Made by a program: the position numbers and the translations under genes | The notes under the pieces: model-generated | What the model was told of the DNA's origin: nothing | The model's database searches: none | Seen by the model: only the letters and a program-made list of their open reading frames with translations | Shown here: positions 34,937 to 45,168 of the stretch, in pieces | Position numbering within the stretch: the first letter of the stretch is position 1 | Layout of the letters: each line of letters starts with the position of its first letter | From: JABDQZ01 sp963801985 | Lineage (GTDB): Bacteria > Pseudomonadota > Gammaproteobacteria > Chromatiales > Chromatiaceae | Length of the DNA stretch: 64,000 nucleotides | Assembly: GCA_963801985.1 (NCBI GenBank) | Contig: CAWDGV010000007.1 | Coordinates: 248,001-312,000 of the forward strand | Direction of reading: 5' to 3'

Positions 34937-36553
34937 ATGGCGACCAAACCCCATACTTGTGATGTACTGATAATCGGTAGTGGTGCTGCAGGCTTAAGCC
35001 TGGCGCTGCGCCTACCCAGTGAGATGCAAATCAAGATTCTGGCCAAACGGGAAATAACCGAAGGTAATACCCTGTATGCCCAGGGTGGCATTTCAGCTGT
35101 ACTTGATTCATCCGATTCAATCGAGTCACATGTGCAGGATACGCTAATTGCCGGTGCTGGAATCTGCGACCTGCGTACCGTCAACAAGGTTGTTGAACAT
35201 GGCCCTGAAAACATCCAGTGGCTACTCGACCTTGGTGTTGAATTTACCCGCGAAAAAAACTCTGAATCCGGTTATCACCTGACAAAAGAAGGTGGGCATA
35301 CTCACAGGCGGGTTGTACATGCAGCAGATGCCACTGGCAAGGTTATCGAGACTTCCCTGGTTGATCACGTCAAGGCACGAGAAAATATCAGCTTTGTTGA
35401 AAACAGTATTGCGATTGATTTAATCATTGCGGAAAAAAAGAAATCGGACCAACGATGCTGTATCGGCGCTTATGTGCTCGACAAGAAAACCAACCAGGTT
35501 AATGTCATGGCCGCAAAAACTGTCGTCCTGGCGACAGGTGGAGCCAGCAAGGTTTACCTTTACACCAGTAACCCCGATGTCGCTACCGGTGACGGCATCG
35601 CCATGGCATGGCGTGCAGGATGTCGCGTTTCAAACATGGAGTTTAACCAGTTTCACCCGACCTGCCTTTACCATCCACAGGCAAAAACATTCCTGATTAC
35701 CGAGGCCGTACGTGGTGAAGGCGGAAAACTACTGTTACCCGATGGCAAACGTTTCATGGACAAGTTTGACCCGCGCGGCGAGCTTGCACCCAGGGATATT
35801 GTTGCCCGCGCCATTGACCATGAAATGAAACGTCTTGGTTGCGAATGTCTCTACCTCGACATCAGCCATAAACCAGCTGAATTCATCAAGTCGCACTTCC
35901 CTACGATCTATTCACGTTGCCTGCAACTGGGTATTGATATTACTAAAGAACCTATACCCATTGTACCGGCAGCGCATTATACCTGTGGTGGCGTGGTAAC
36001 CAATCATCACGCCGAGACCGATATCAAACGCCTGTACGCGATTGGCGAAACGGCTTACACAGGACTTCACGGCGCCAACCGCATGGCAAGTAATTCGCTG
36101 CTGGAATGCCTGGTGTTCGGCCAGCTTGCAGCCCGGTCAATCAAGAAGAAGCATCCCAAAAAATTAGCCAGGGACATCCCTGAATGGGATGAAAGCCGGG
36201 TAACGGACTCTGATGAAGAAGTCGTGGTCTCGCATAACTGGCACGAATTGCGACAATTTATGTGGGACTATGTCGGCATTGTACGCAGCAACAAGCGCCT
36301 GGAACGCGCAAAACGTCGTGTCAACCTGTTACGCCATGAAATCAACGAGTACTACAGTAATTTCAGGGTTAGCAATGACCTGCTTGAATTGAGAAACCTG
36401 GTCGATGTAGCTGACTTGATCATTCAGTCAGCGATGCGAAGGAAGGAATCGCGTGGGTTGCATTTCAACCTGGATTTTCCCGATACCGACCCCAACCAGG
36501 CAGAACCTACCATGCTTATCCCTGATCATTACCGGCCTAACAAGGACTTTTAA
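34937..36553 (+). CDS. nadB: L-aspartate oxidase
   Basis: 538 residues. The FAD-binding motif DVLIIGSGAAGLSLAL starts at residue 9. Active-site segments include EGNTLYAQGGISA, GHTHRRVVHAADATG, FHPTCLYHP, EAVRGEGGKLL and the conserved AAHYTCGGV and GLHGANRMASNSLLE blocks. It oxidises aspartate to iminoaspartate, the first step of NAD synthesis. Divergent from rpoE, as in Pseudomonas. Confidence 0.95.
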   Translation: MATKPHTCDVLIIGSGAAGLSLALRLPSEMQIKILAKREITEGNTLYAQGGISAVLDSSDSIESHVQDTLIAGAGICDLRTVNKVVEHGPENIQWLLDLGVEFTREKNSESGYHLTKEGGHTHRRVVHAADATGKVIETSLVDHVKARENISFVENSIAIDLIIAEKKKSDQRCCIGAYVLDKKTNQVNVMAAKTVVLATGGASKVYLYTSNPDVATGDGIAMAWRAGCRVSNMEFNQFHPTCLYHPQAKTFLITEAVRGEGGKLLLPDGKRFMDKFDPRGELAPRDIVARAIDHEMKRLGCECLYLDISHKPAEFIKSHFPTIYSRCLQLGIDITKEPIPIVPAAHYTCGGVVTNHHAETDIKRLYAIGETAYTGLHGANRMASNSLLECLVFGQLAARSIKKKHPKKLARDIPEWDESRVTDSDEEVVVSHNWHELRQFMWDYVGIVRSNKRLERAKRRVNLLRHEINEYYSNFRVSNDLLELRNLVDVADLIIQSAMRRKESRGLHFNLDFPDTDPNQAEPTMLIPDHYRPNKDF

Positions 36554-36646
36554 TATTTTCCCTGCTTAGACTCTCGATTCTTTTTAATAATCTTTAGAAC
36601 TCTGCCAGTTGTTAGGATCAAGTAAAGTAGTCCCCACAACTGTGCA

Positions 36647-36895
36647 CTACATGGAAGTAATTTTCTCAATAATATCCAATAAGTGCTTGTCAGCAGGTGA
36701 GCTTTTATTCACCAGCCATTGCTGCAAATCCTGGTCAGAATGTGTCAACAATTCAACAAAGTCCTGCTTTGAGGCATTATCAAGCTCCAGGTAATGCTGA
36801 TCGAGAAATTCCTGAAATATAAGATCCAGTTCCAACATTCCTCGGCGACATTGCCACTTAAGCTGCTGAATGGAAGGCAATTGGTTGTGCTGCAT
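36647..36895 (-). CDS. sdhE: FAD assembly factor SdhE
   Basis: 82 residues. The RRGMLELDLIFQEFL motif (about 17-31) is the flavinylation signature of the SdhE/CptB family, which helps insert covalent FAD into the SdhA flavoprotein. It follows sdhB by 20 bp, so this genome couples the assembly factor to its client operon. Confidence 0.92.
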   Translation of the reverse strand: MQHNQLPSIQQLKWQCRRGMLELDLIFQEFLDQHYLELDNASKQDFVELLTHSDQDLQQWLVNKSSPADKHLLDIIEKITSM

Positions 36896-36915
36896 AAGTT
36901 GAATTTCAAATCCGG

Positions 36916-37608
36916 CTAGATCGCCTTTTTCAGCATCAGTTGCTTGATATGGCCAATTGCCTTGGTCGGGCTTAATCCCTTAGGGCAAACCTCAACACAA
37001 TTCATGATTGTATGGCAACGAAACAGCTTGTAGGGACCTTCCAGCGCATCAAGCCTTTCATCCGTTATCTGGTCACGTGAATCGGCCAGAAAACGCCACG
37101 ATTGAAGTAACGCAGCCGGACCATGGAATTTTTCAGGATTCCACCAGAATGATGGACAAGAGGTAGAGCAACAGCCGCATAAAATACACTCATATAAACC
37201 ATCCAGCTTGTCCCTGTCTTCAGGTGACTGCAGGATTTCCACTTCCGGCATCGGATCCTTGCGTACCAGGTAGGGCTTCACATTGCGGTATTGCTGGTAA
37301 AACTGGCTCATGTCGACAACCAGGTCACGTATTACCGGCCTGCCCGGAAAAGGCCTGACCACGACCGGTTCTTTAAGCTCCGCGACAGAGGTGATACATG
37401 CCAGGCAGTTGGTACCATTCACATTCACGCCGTCGGAACCGCAGACACCTTCACCACAGGAATGCCTGAAGGCGAAAGATTCGTCCTGATGCTTGATTTC
37501 CAGCAAGGCATCTCGAAGCATCATGCCCTGCTCATATTTAATCTCAAATTCCTGCTGGTAAGGTTTTTTATCGACATCCGGGTTATATCGGTAGACACTG
37601 AATTTCAT
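36916..37608 (-). CDS. sdhB: Succinate dehydrogenase iron-sulfur subunit
   Basis: 230 residues. The 2Fe-2S cysteines lie in CGEGVCGSDGVNVNGTNCLAC-type spacing (about 55-76; split motif), the 4Fe-4S site is CILCGCCSTSCP and the 3Fe-4S site CHTIMNCVEVCP. It transfers electrons from SdhA flavin to the membrane subunits of complex II. It lies 19 bp downstream of sdhA. Confidence 0.95.
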   Translation of the reverse strand: MKFSVYRYNPDVDKKPYQQEFEIKYEQGMMLRDALLEIKHQDESFAFRHSCGEGVCGSDGVNVNGTNCLACITSVAELKEPVVVRPFPGRPVIRDLVVDMSQFYQQYRNVKPYLVRKDPMPEVEILQSPEDRDKLDGLYECILCGCCSTSCPSFWWNPEKFHGPAALLQSWRFLADSRDQITDERLDALEGPYKLFRCHTIMNCVEVCPKGLSPTKAIGHIKQLMLKKAI

Positions 37609-37627
37609 ACTTAGGCTTCCTGTTGAA

Positions 37628-39392
37628 CTAGTAAACCCTATCCTTGGGCGGGAAAGAGTCCACTGTCATCGGCTTGGTTCTGACCGGTTTGAAATCCAGT
37701 CGGTCATCTTCAAGAAAATACAGACTATGTTTCAGCCACTGCTTGTCATCACGATTGGGATAATCGATACGCGAGTGAGCTCCACGGCTTTCCTGGCGTG
37801 CATGGGCAGACATCATGGTTGCCATGCCAATGTCAATCAGGTTTTCAAGTTCCATGGCTTCAATACGAGCCGTATTAAACACCTTGCTGGTATCCTGCAA
37901 GCGAACACCCGGCAGGCGATCACGAATTGCATGTATCTGTTCAACACCCTTAGCCATCACCTCTTCCACCCGGAAGACGCCGCAATGATCCTCCATCACT
38001 TTTTTCAGGTCATCCCTGAGCTGTTTAACGGATTCCCCTTCACCCGGCTGGTCCCAGCGCTCCAGGCGCGCCATGGCTTTATCCACACTGGCAACATTCA
38101 TGGGACGATGGTTGGGGTTGTCCTGCAGGTATTGCACAATGTCTTCGCCCGCTGCCCGGCCAAACACCAGGATATCCAGCAGTGAATTTCCACCCAGCCT
38201 GTTTCCACCATGCACAGAGACACAGGCACATTCACCGGCGGCATAGAGACCATGGAACAACTTCCTCCGGCCCATGGCGTGCCGGCGTAACAACACGGCC
38301 ATGACGGTCAGTCGGAATTCCACCCATGACATAATGGGCTGTCGGGAATACCGGTATGGGTGAGTCAACCGGATCAATATGCAAGAAGGTTTTACAGGTA
38401 TCACGAATACCGGGTAAACGTTTCGCTACAATATCAGAACCCAGGTGATCCAGGCGCAACATGACATGATCCGCATTCGGCCCACATCCCCGGCCTTCGC
38501 GCACTTCGGTTGCTATAGCACGGCTGACAACGTCACGACTGGCAAGGTCCTTGGCATTGGGTGCATAACGCTCCATGAAACGTTCGCCGTCCTTGTTAAC
38601 CAGGTAGCCACCTTCCCCCCTGGCACCTTCGGTGATCAACATGCCTCGGCCAGCAATACCAGTTGGATGAAACTGGAAAAACTCCATATCCTGTAACGGA
38701 ATCCCGGCACGTAACACCATGGCCATCCCATCACCGGTATTGATGTGCGCATTGGTTGTGGTACGGAACAACTGTCCACACCCGCCTGATGCGATCAGGG
38801 TTGTCTTTGCTTCAATCAGCAAGGGTTCACCGGTCTCAATTTCGAGCACCAGTGCTCCCAGAATTGCACCTTCGTCATCATGAATCAGGTCAATCGCAAA
38901 AAATTCATCGAAAAAATGTGTCTTTGAACGTATGTTCTGTTGATACAGGGAATGCAATATTGCATGTCCCGTACGATCTGCTGCCGCACAGGTTCTGGCA
39001 GCCTGGGCACCACCAAAGTTCTGGCTTTGCCCGCCAAATGCCCGCTGATAAATACGACCTGTATCCAGGCGCGAAAAAGGTACGCCAAAATGCTCCAGTT
39101 CATAGACAATCTTTGGCGCCTCTCGGCACATGAATTCAATCGCATCCTGGTCACCCAGATAGTCGCTTCCTTTAACAGTATCGAACATATGCCAATGCCA
39201 GTTATCTGGTACCACATTGGCAAGAGCGGCGTTAACACCACCCTGGGCAGCAACGGTATGTGAACGCGTTGGAAAAACCTTGGACACCACCGCAACACGT
39301 GCATCGGCATTCGATAACTGCAGTGCAGCACGCAAACCGGCACCTCCAGCTCCCAGAATCAGGGTATCAAAACGTCGTTTAGCTAATGCCAT
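37628..39392 (-). CDS. sdhA: Succinate dehydrogenase flavoprotein subunit, one frameshift in this sequence
   Basis: The N part (39392 to about 38256) starts with LILGAGGAGLRAALQ (FAD), contains SHTVAAQGGVNAAL with the FAD-linked His, and FHPTGIAGRG and EGARGEGGYL. It runs out of frame after PARHGPEEVV. Dropping one G at 38254/38255 joins it to HGLYAAGECACVSVHGGNRL and the rest of the protein ending at 37628. Corrected length is 587 residues, as in E. coli (588). It oxidises succinate to fumarate. A single inserted base in a core respiratory gene is more likely an error than true loss. Confidence 0.92.
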
Positions 39393-39416
39393 TCAATGAA
39401 TTCTCCAGTGGGTAGA

Positions 39417-39758
39417 TCAACTCATGCGTGCTGTCAGCAGGATCAACAAAGACCAGAAACCACAGGCAGAAAGCATAACGCCAACAAGGGATAGCAGGAT
39501 CAGTCTCGCCCCGGTAAATGGAACATAATCAATCAATACATCCCGAATGCCGACCCAGGCGTGTATCAGGATAAACAGTACCAGTAGCGAAACACTGAGC
39601 AAAACAGGCGTTGAAAGTATCCAGGATTGCCATTGCATGTAACTTTGAGGCGTTTGCCAGACAAGGTAAAAGAATGCATACAAGGTAAACAAGGCCAGGT
39701 AAACCGCCGAAATTCTCTGTATCAACCAGGCTTTAAAGCCACTGCTGTGTCGGCTCAT
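39417..39758 (-). CDS. sdhD: Succinate dehydrogenase membrane anchor subunit D
   Basis: 113 residues with three membrane helices. The conserved HAWVGIRDVLIDYV (about 66-79) provides the haem-ligand and quinone-site region of SdhD. Overlaps sdhC by 4 bp. Anchors SdhAB to the inner membrane with SdhC. Confidence 0.92.
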   Translation of the reverse strand: MSRHSSGFKAWLIQRISAVYLALFTLYAFFYLVWQTPQSYMQWQSWILSTPVLLSVSLLVLFILIHAWVGIRDVLIDYVPFTGARLILLSLVGVMLSACGFWSLLILLTARMS

Positions 39759-40135
39759 AACATCACCAGGAAAGTTAACAACACAATGACAGGTGCCGCG
39801 ATCAGTACAAATAAAGCGGTATTTCTATAGGCCGGCTTTTCAATAGCGACATCAATATCCAGCAACAGATAACGCACCCCGGCAAGCAGATGGTGGATAA
39901 TTGACCAGAACAATAAGATATAAAACGGCATCAGCCAGTTCGACTGGATAAAGGCAGCAGCTTGCTGGAAGCCACTTTCAGAAGCAAGAGACAGGTCGAG
40001 CAGGTAAAGCCAGAATGGCAGTGATACAAAAAGTAACACTCCAGCGATGCGATGAGCAATTGACATAATGCCTGCAACTGGCAAGCGAATCTGAATCAAG
40101 TTCAGAAATACCGGACGTTTTTTGTTATCGATCAT
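39755..40135 (-). CDS. sdhC: Succinate dehydrogenase cytochrome b556 subunit C
   Basis: 126 residues with three membrane helices. The N-terminal RPVFLNLIQIRLPVAG leads to MSIAHRIAGVLLF, the SdhC S-x-x-HR-x-x-G motif, and HHLLAGVRYLLLD carries the haem-coordinating region. First gene of sdhCDAB-sdhE. Confidence 0.93.
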   Translation of the reverse strand: MIDNKKRPVFLNLIQIRLPVAGIMSIAHRIAGVLLFVSLPFWLYLLDLSLASESGFQQAAAFIQSNWLMPFYILLFWSIIHHLLAGVRYLLLDIDVAIEKPAYRNTALFVLIAAPVIVLLTFLVML

Positions 40136-40223
40136 TTTTCTGGAAAAAAAATAAGCTTGATTAACGAGTATAGACTACTCCAAGTTTATTAAGTTTTAAT
40201 TTCTTTAATACGGGATATTAAAA

Positions 40224-40760
40224 TTAACCAGACAATGAACGCAGGAGTTTAAAAAGTTTTCTGGAGGCCGCAGGCGGTTTTTCCTGTTGAGTTTCTTTCT
40301 GGGCCTGGCGGATTAATGTACGCAGTTGCTGGCGGTCTGCCATCGGGTATAGCTGCAGCATTTCACCCAGCGCAGCATCACCTTCAGCAATCAAACGGTC
40401 ACGCCATTTTTCCAACTGGTGGAAGCGCTTGCTTTCCATTAGTTGTGCTTCGGCTGTTTCACGTAAATAATCTTCGAGCACCTGGGTACTCTCGCCTTTG
40501 ATCAATTTGGTAATGTATTTAAGTTGGCGATTCCTGGCTCCGGACGGTTTCATTTTTCGTGCTTCCGCAAATGCCCTTAGCACCTGCTCATCCAGCCCGG
40601 TACTCGTCAGTTTTTCTTCGCTAAGGGTTAAAGCCTGTTCGGTCAAATGTAACAGTTCATGCATTTCACGTTTTTTCTGGCTTTTACTGACAACCGACTC
40701 AAGGTCATCATCTGCCATGTCATCTTCTTCAAAGTCCGGATAGTCTCGTATCATAGTCAC
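40224..40760 (-). CDS. darP: Ribosome biogenesis factor DarP (YjgA, DUF615)
   Basis: 178 residues. The SKSQKKREMHELLHL and RNRQLKYITKLIKG motifs define the YjgA/DUF615 family, which associates with 50S precursors and the peptidyl-transferase region during assembly. Acidic N terminus, helical throughout. Overlaps the recJ stop-start junction by 4 bp. Confidence 0.9.
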   Translation of the reverse strand: MTMIRDYPDFEEDDMADDDLESVVSKSQKKREMHELLHLTEQALTLSEEKLTSTGLDEQVLRAFAEARKMKPSGARNRQLKYITKLIKGESTQVLEDYLRETAEAQLMESKRFHQLEKWRDRLIAEGDAALGEMLQLYPMADRQQLRTLIRQAQKETQQEKPPAASRKLFKLLRSLSG

Positions 40761-42490
40761 GTAAAAATTTTATCAATCATTAATTGCAGATTTTGCTGGC
40801 CACGAAAATCATTAACAGCAAGCTTGTATACCATCTCAATTTTCTCCGGCAGATTCACTTCACCGGAGGCTTCATTACCTTCCAACTGGTTAAAAGCAAT
40901 ACCATCCAGGACTACATCCTGCCTGTTTTGCGGGCGAACGACCAGTTTATAGTGGCGGTCTTTTAACACACGCTGATTTATCACATCAAATCTGCCGCTA
41001 AATACAGGCTCCGGGAACTCCTGCCCCCAGGGCCCCGCCTGTTCGATCAACTTGACAGTATCCAGGGTATATTCATCTGCAGTCAATTCACCATCAGTAA
41101 GAGTGATATCGTGGAGAATTTCCTCGTCCGCAATCATCCTGACCCGGTCATCAAACAACTTGTGAAAAAGATTGAAATTCACGACATCTATTGTCAGCCC
41201 GGCCGCCATCGCGTGGCCACCAAATTTTTTTATCAGACCAGGTTCACTGGTTGAAATTGCTTCAAGAACATCGCGTATATGTATACCTTTAATTGAACGT
41301 GCTGAACCCTTGATTTCACCTTCATCCCCAGGGGCAAAAATAATCACCGGGCGATGTATTTTGTCCTTGATACGGGAAGCCAGGATGCCTATAACACCCT
41401 GATGCCAGCTTTCATCATACATGGCCAGACCATAAATTGCGTCTGCTGTGAGTTGCATACGTTCGAGATAATCAAGTGCCTCGAGCTTCATATCGGTTTC
41501 AATATTGCGTCGCTCGCGATTAAGGCTATCCAACTGCTCAGCCAGTTGATAAGCCCGGTCAGTATCCGCCAGCAAACATTCGATACCGATGGACATATCA
41601 TCCAGACGTCCGGCTGCATTAAGCCTTGGGCCAACAGAAAACCCCAGGTCTGAAGCAACAATCCTGGCCGGGTTTCTGCCGGATGTTTCCAACAGCGCTG
41701 TGATACCTTTAATACACTGACCGGCGCATATCCGCCTTAAACCTTCTTTCACCAGGATTCGGTTATTACGATCCAGCGGCACAACATCAGCAACCGTGCC
41801 TAGTGCCACGATATCCAGGTATTCAGCAAGGTTAGGTTCGAGAATATCTTTCTGCTTAAACCAGTTGAGTTGACGAAGCTTCTGACGCAAGGCAATCAGT
41901 AAATAGAAAACGACACCGACACCGGCCAGTGCCTTGCTTTTAAATTCGTCTCCCTGCTGGTTTGGGTTCAAGATAACATTGGCATCGGGCAACTTCTCTC
42001 CCTGAAGATGATGGTCCGTCACCAGCACTTGAATGTTGTTCGCCCGTGCCAGAGCGACGCCATCAAAACTTGAAATGCCATTATCGACTGTCAGGATAAG
42101 CTCGGGGTCCTGCTTCAATGCTTCCTGCACAATACCCTCAGTTAAACCGTAACCATAATCAAACCGGTTAGGCACTAGGTAACTTACCTGGCTGGCCCCC
42201 ATTTTGCGTAATGCGCGAATAGCCAAAGCGGTACTGGTGGCACCGTCAGCATCAAAATCCCCAACAATCAGAATACGCAGGTTTTGCATCATCGCGGTGG
42301 CCAGCAAATCTGCAGCGGCATCAATATTTTTGAGACCGTCAGGTGGTAACAGCTTATTTAGAGAAAGATTTATGTCGTCGCTGTTTTGAATATTTCGGGC
42401 TGAGTAGATTCTTTTCAGTAGCGGGTGTACTGTTTCCGGCCAGGATATGCGGGTATCCTGCTGTCTTTGTTTAACTTTTATTTTCTTCAT
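40757..42490 (-). CDS. recJ: Single-strand-specific exonuclease RecJ
   Basis: 577 residues. The DHH phosphoesterase motifs are present: LIVGDFDADGATS (about 75-87), DNGISS, TDHHLQ, and the DHHA1 segment GGHAMAAGLTI. A C-terminal OB-type domain completes the protein. RecJ degrades single-stranded DNA 5' to 3' in recombination and mismatch repair. Length and motif order match the family. Confidence 0.95.
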   Translation of the reverse strand: MKKIKVKQRQQDTRISWPETVHPLLKRIYSARNIQNSDDINLSLNKLLPPDGLKNIDAAADLLATAMMQNLRILIVGDFDADGATSTALAIRALRKMGASQVSYLVPNRFDYGYGLTEGIVQEALKQDPELILTVDNGISSFDGVALARANNIQVLVTDHHLQGEKLPDANVILNPNQQGDEFKSKALAGVGVVFYLLIALRQKLRQLNWFKQKDILEPNLAEYLDIVALGTVADVVPLDRNNRILVKEGLRRICAGQCIKGITALLETSGRNPARIVASDLGFSVGPRLNAAGRLDDMSIGIECLLADTDRAYQLAEQLDSLNRERRNIETDMKLEALDYLERMQLTADAIYGLAMYDESWHQGVIGILASRIKDKIHRPVIIFAPGDEGEIKGSARSIKGIHIRDVLEAISTSEPGLIKKFGGHAMAAGLTIDVVNFNLFHKLFDDRVRMIADEEILHDITLTDGELTADEYTLDTVKLIEQAGPWGQEFPEPVFSGRFDVINQRVLKDRHYKLVVRPQNRQDVVLDGIAFNQLEGNEASGEVNLPEKIEMVYKLAVNDFRGQQNLQLMIDKIFT

Positions 42491-42507
42491 TTTTAAATGT
42501 TACGCTA

Positions 42508-43203
42508 ATGTCATTACACCTGGAACACTGCGACTGGAAATGTACCTCGGATGTGTATTTTGGCACGGACAATGAAATCCATGTTTGGAAAATACCACTG
42601 CTTGAGGTAAATGAGCGTGACTTTACAAGCCTCTCCAGCGAGGAAAAACTGCGACTTTCCAGTTACAGGAATGAACAGTCGAGAACTATTTTTTACTCAA
42701 GCAGAATAGCAATGAGAAAACTCTTTTCGACTTATCTGCATATACTTCCCGAAGCAGTTAATTTCGCAACCCGTGAACATGGCAAGCCCTACCTTGAACT
42801 GCACAATAACACGACGAAATTTGAGTTTAACCTGACACATTCTGGAGAGCAGATATTACTGGCCATCTCCACTCAACAGTCTGTCGGCATCGATATCGAA
42901 GCAATGCGAACCGTCCCAAACTGGCAGCGCGTAGCAAAAAAGGTTTTTGATAATAACCTGATGAAACGTTTGCTAAATACGGCAAACCCCGCAAATGAAT
43001 TCGTTAAACTGTGGACAGAGTTTGAAGCACGACAGAAGTTGGCAGGCATGGGGGTATTTGGCTCACACCAACAGATCCCCGGCAATGCCACAATTATCAA
43101 TTGGCAGCCTGCCCCTGGTTATCATGCGGCACTCGCATTTCAAACCGATGAGTCTATACCCAGCATTTGTTTTTTCGAATTTGATACCAGCGAATCTGGA
43201 TAA
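42508..43203 (+). CDS. 4'-phosphopantetheinyl transferase
   Basis: 231 residues. Core motifs: REHGKPYLE (about 89-97), FNLTHSGEQ, VGIDIEAMR (about 125-133, metal-binding Asp and Glu) and LWTEFEARQKLAGMG, a variant of the usual W-x-x-KEA-x-x-K with Phe in place of the first Lys. It transfers the phosphopantetheine arm of CoA to carrier proteins. It stands alone between recJ and a protease with no nearby polyketide or fatty-acid cluster, so the target carrier is unknown. Confidence 0.83.
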   Translation: MSLHLEHCDWKCTSDVYFGTDNEIHVWKIPLLEVNERDFTSLSSEEKLRLSSYRNEQSRTIFYSSRIAMRKLFSTYLHILPEAVNFATREHGKPYLELHNNTTKFEFNLTHSGEQILLAISTQQSVGIDIEAMRTVPNWQRVAKKVFDNNLMKRLLNTANPANEFVKLWTEFEARQKLAGMGVFGSHQQIPGNATIINWQPAPGYHAALAFQTDESIPSICFFEFDTSESG

Positions 43204-43204
43204 A

Positions 43205-43960
43205 TCAGCGACTCAGTAACTGGCGTACGTATTTTACCGGTATTGCATAAGTAATTCCGGTTGGCTCCGATAATGCTGTTTCTTTCTTGCCCTTCACAAA
43301 AACCGAGTTAACTACGGCAATGACTTCACCTGTTTTTTTATCGTATACAGGACTTCCGCTGTTACCCGGATAAGCAACGGCATCAAGCTGATAAACGCTA
43401 AAGGCGTCCCTCAGTGCCCTGATCATACTGGTAGTAAGGTTTCTCTGGTTAGCAGGCGGAATTGCCAGTGGCACAGTTGCCGAGATAATGCCCTGATGGG
43501 TAACCGGGTAAATACCCAGAATCATGCCTATTGGAAAACCGGTAAAGGCAATTTCACTACCATCAGGCAAACTGGAATTTGTTGATAATGACAAAATGGG
43601 TAATTTTTGTTGTATTTCCAGCAAAGCCAGGTCATGGGTTGCATCTTTTTTTACCAGGTCAGCAGAAATAGCCTGGACCTGTTTCCCCTTTCCGGTAAAA
43701 ACTGCGAGTGTTTCATTGTGCTCATAATCCAGTTGGGTTGGAACAACATGATTATTGGTGATGATCTGTTTACCATTACCCACAACAAAGCCCGTGCCCT
43801 TAAAAACATACTGCGGATTACGCGTTTTCTGGAAGGTGCCAATCGCTACAATTGAAGGTTTGATACGTGAGATTGTTTCGACAAATGAAGCTGCGGATGC
43901 AGTATCGAAAATAAAAAACAGGAAAAAAAAGAATAAGCTGTGGATGACAGGAACTTTCAT
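43205..43960 (-). CDS. Secreted trypsin-like serine protease
   Basis: 251 residues from the ATG at 43960, chosen because it begins a signal peptide (MKVPVIHSLFFFFLFFIF); the open frame continues to 44092. The triad is His in ITNNHVVP, Asp in THDLALLEI and Ser in PGNSGSPVYD. No PDZ domain follows, unlike MucD. A short periplasmic S1C-type protease of unknown substrate. The stop is only 2 bases from the convergent transferase gene. Confidence 0.82.
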   Translation of the reverse strand: MKVPVIHSLFFFFLFFIFDTASAASFVETISRIKPSIVAIGTFQKTRNPQYVFKGTGFVVGNGKQIITNNHVVPTQLDYEHNETLAVFTGKGKQVQAISADLVKKDATHDLALLEIQQKLPILSLSTNSSLPDGSEIAFTGFPIGMILGIYPVTHQGIISATVPLAIPPANQRNLTTSMIRALRDAFSVYQLDAVAYPGNSGSPVYDKKTGEVIAVVNSVFVKGKKETALSEPTGITYAIPVKYVRQLLSR

Positions 43961-44045
43961 CCTTTGCTTCAGGACAAAACGCTTACAAAAGGAGTTATCG
44001 TCATAACTAGCGCCGTACTGGAGCAAAAGATGAGAACCTTGTGTG

Positions 44046-44426
44046 TTATGCGTTGCCAGATTGCTCAGCTTCAATCTGCTTGCGAACTTCATCCATATCC
44101 AACTCGCTGGCTTTCTGAATCAGTTCTCTGAATGAACCCTCCGGTAAAGCACCGGCCTGGCTGAAAATAATGATCTGGTCACGAAAAATCATTAATGTTG
44201 GAATTGAGCGAATCTGAAAATGAGCTGCAACCTGCTGCTGTTCTTCAGTATTTACCTTTGCAAAAACGATATCTTCATGGTCTTCAGACACTTTTTCGTA
44301 AGTTGGAGCGAAAGATTTACAGGGTCCGCACCAGGGAGCCCAGAAGTCGACAATGACAAAACCGTTATCAGTTACCGTTTGCTCGAAAGTGTCATCTGTT
44401 AATTCTACAACAGCCACGTTAATCAC
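44046..44426 (-). CDS. Thioredoxin-like protein
   Basis: 126 residues. The active site is WCGPC (Cys33, Cys36) in VDFWAPWCGPCK, with cis-Pro in IRSIPTLMIF. The C terminus extends about 18 residues beyond classical TrxA with a charged helix (ASELDMDEVRKQIEAEQ). A cytoplasmic disulfide reductase; probably a specialised thioredoxin because of the tail. Confidence 0.88.
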   Translation of the reverse strand: MINVAVVELTDDTFEQTVTDNGFVIVDFWAPWCGPCKSFAPTYEKVSEDHEDIVFAKVNTEEQQQVAAHFQIRSIPTLMIFRDQIIIFSQAGALPEGSFRELIQKASELDMDEVRKQIEAEQSGNA

Positions 44427-44471
44427 CTTATGTATATTTGTTCCTGATTAAAATCAGGGTTCAAAGTAACA

Positions 44472-44495
44472 AAAGAGCCCTGAAGCGGGCTCTTT
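44472..44495 (-). terminator. Hairpin terminator between adk and thioredoxin genes
   Basis: AAAGAGCCC (44472-44480) pairs with GGGCTCTTT (44487-44495) around a six-base loop. On the minus strand the stem is followed by TTG after a run of T, 30 bp beyond the adk stop codon. Confidence 0.7.
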
Positions 44496-44523
44496 CCTGA
44501 ATATATGGATCTAGATCCGGATT

Positions 44524-45168
44524 TTAGTCCAGTCCTTTGAAAATCGCATCCCGAATATCATCGACACTGCCAATTCCGTTAATTTTTACATACTTGCAGT
44601 TGCCTGCATCAGCATCTTTTGAGTAAAAATCAATCAATGGTTCAGTCTGGTCATGATAAACCTTGAGGCGTTCCTTGACCGTATCTTCCTGGTCATCATC
44701 CCGCTGAATCAGAGGCTCACCGGTAACGTCATCTTTACCCTCTTCAGCAGGTGGATTGAAGACAACATGGTAAGTTCTTCCAGATGCCAGGTGGACACGG
44801 CGACCTGACATACGCTTGATGATTTCCTCATCAGCAACATCAATTTCAACAACCGCATCAATAGGCACGCCAGCTGCTTTCAGTGACTCGGCCTGTGGAA
44901 TCGTGCGGGGAAATCCGTCGAACAGGTAACCGTTTGCACAATCATCTTCTTTGATACGTTCCTGAACCATGCCCATGATGATGTCATCTGATACCAGGCC
45001 ACCTTCATCCATGATTTTTTTGGCTGCCACACCCAGTTCACTGCCCGCTTTTACATGGGCGCGCAGCATATCACCTGTTGAGATTTGAGGAATATTATAT
45101 TTATCCTTGATAAAACCAGCCTGGGTACCTTTACCAGCGCCAGGACCGCCAAGAAGAATGATTCGCAT
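44524..45168 (-). CDS. adk: Adenylate kinase
   Basis: 214 residues, the same length as E. coli Adk. P-loop GGPGAGKGTQ, NMP-binding STGDMLRA, DGFPRT and the LID region (GRRVHLASGRTYHVVFNPP) without zinc cysteines. It interconverts ATP + AMP and 2 ADP. Confidence 0.96.
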   Translation of the reverse strand: MRIILLGGPGAGKGTQAGFIKDKYNIPQISTGDMLRAHVKAGSELGVAAKKIMDEGGLVSDDIIMGMVQERIKEDDCANGYLFDGFPRTIPQAESLKAAGVPIDAVVEIDVADEEIIKRMSGRRVHLASGRTYHVVFNPPAEEGKDDVTGEPLIQRDDDQEDTVKERLKVYHDQTEPLIDFYSKDADAGNCKYVKINGIGSVDDIRDAIFKGLD

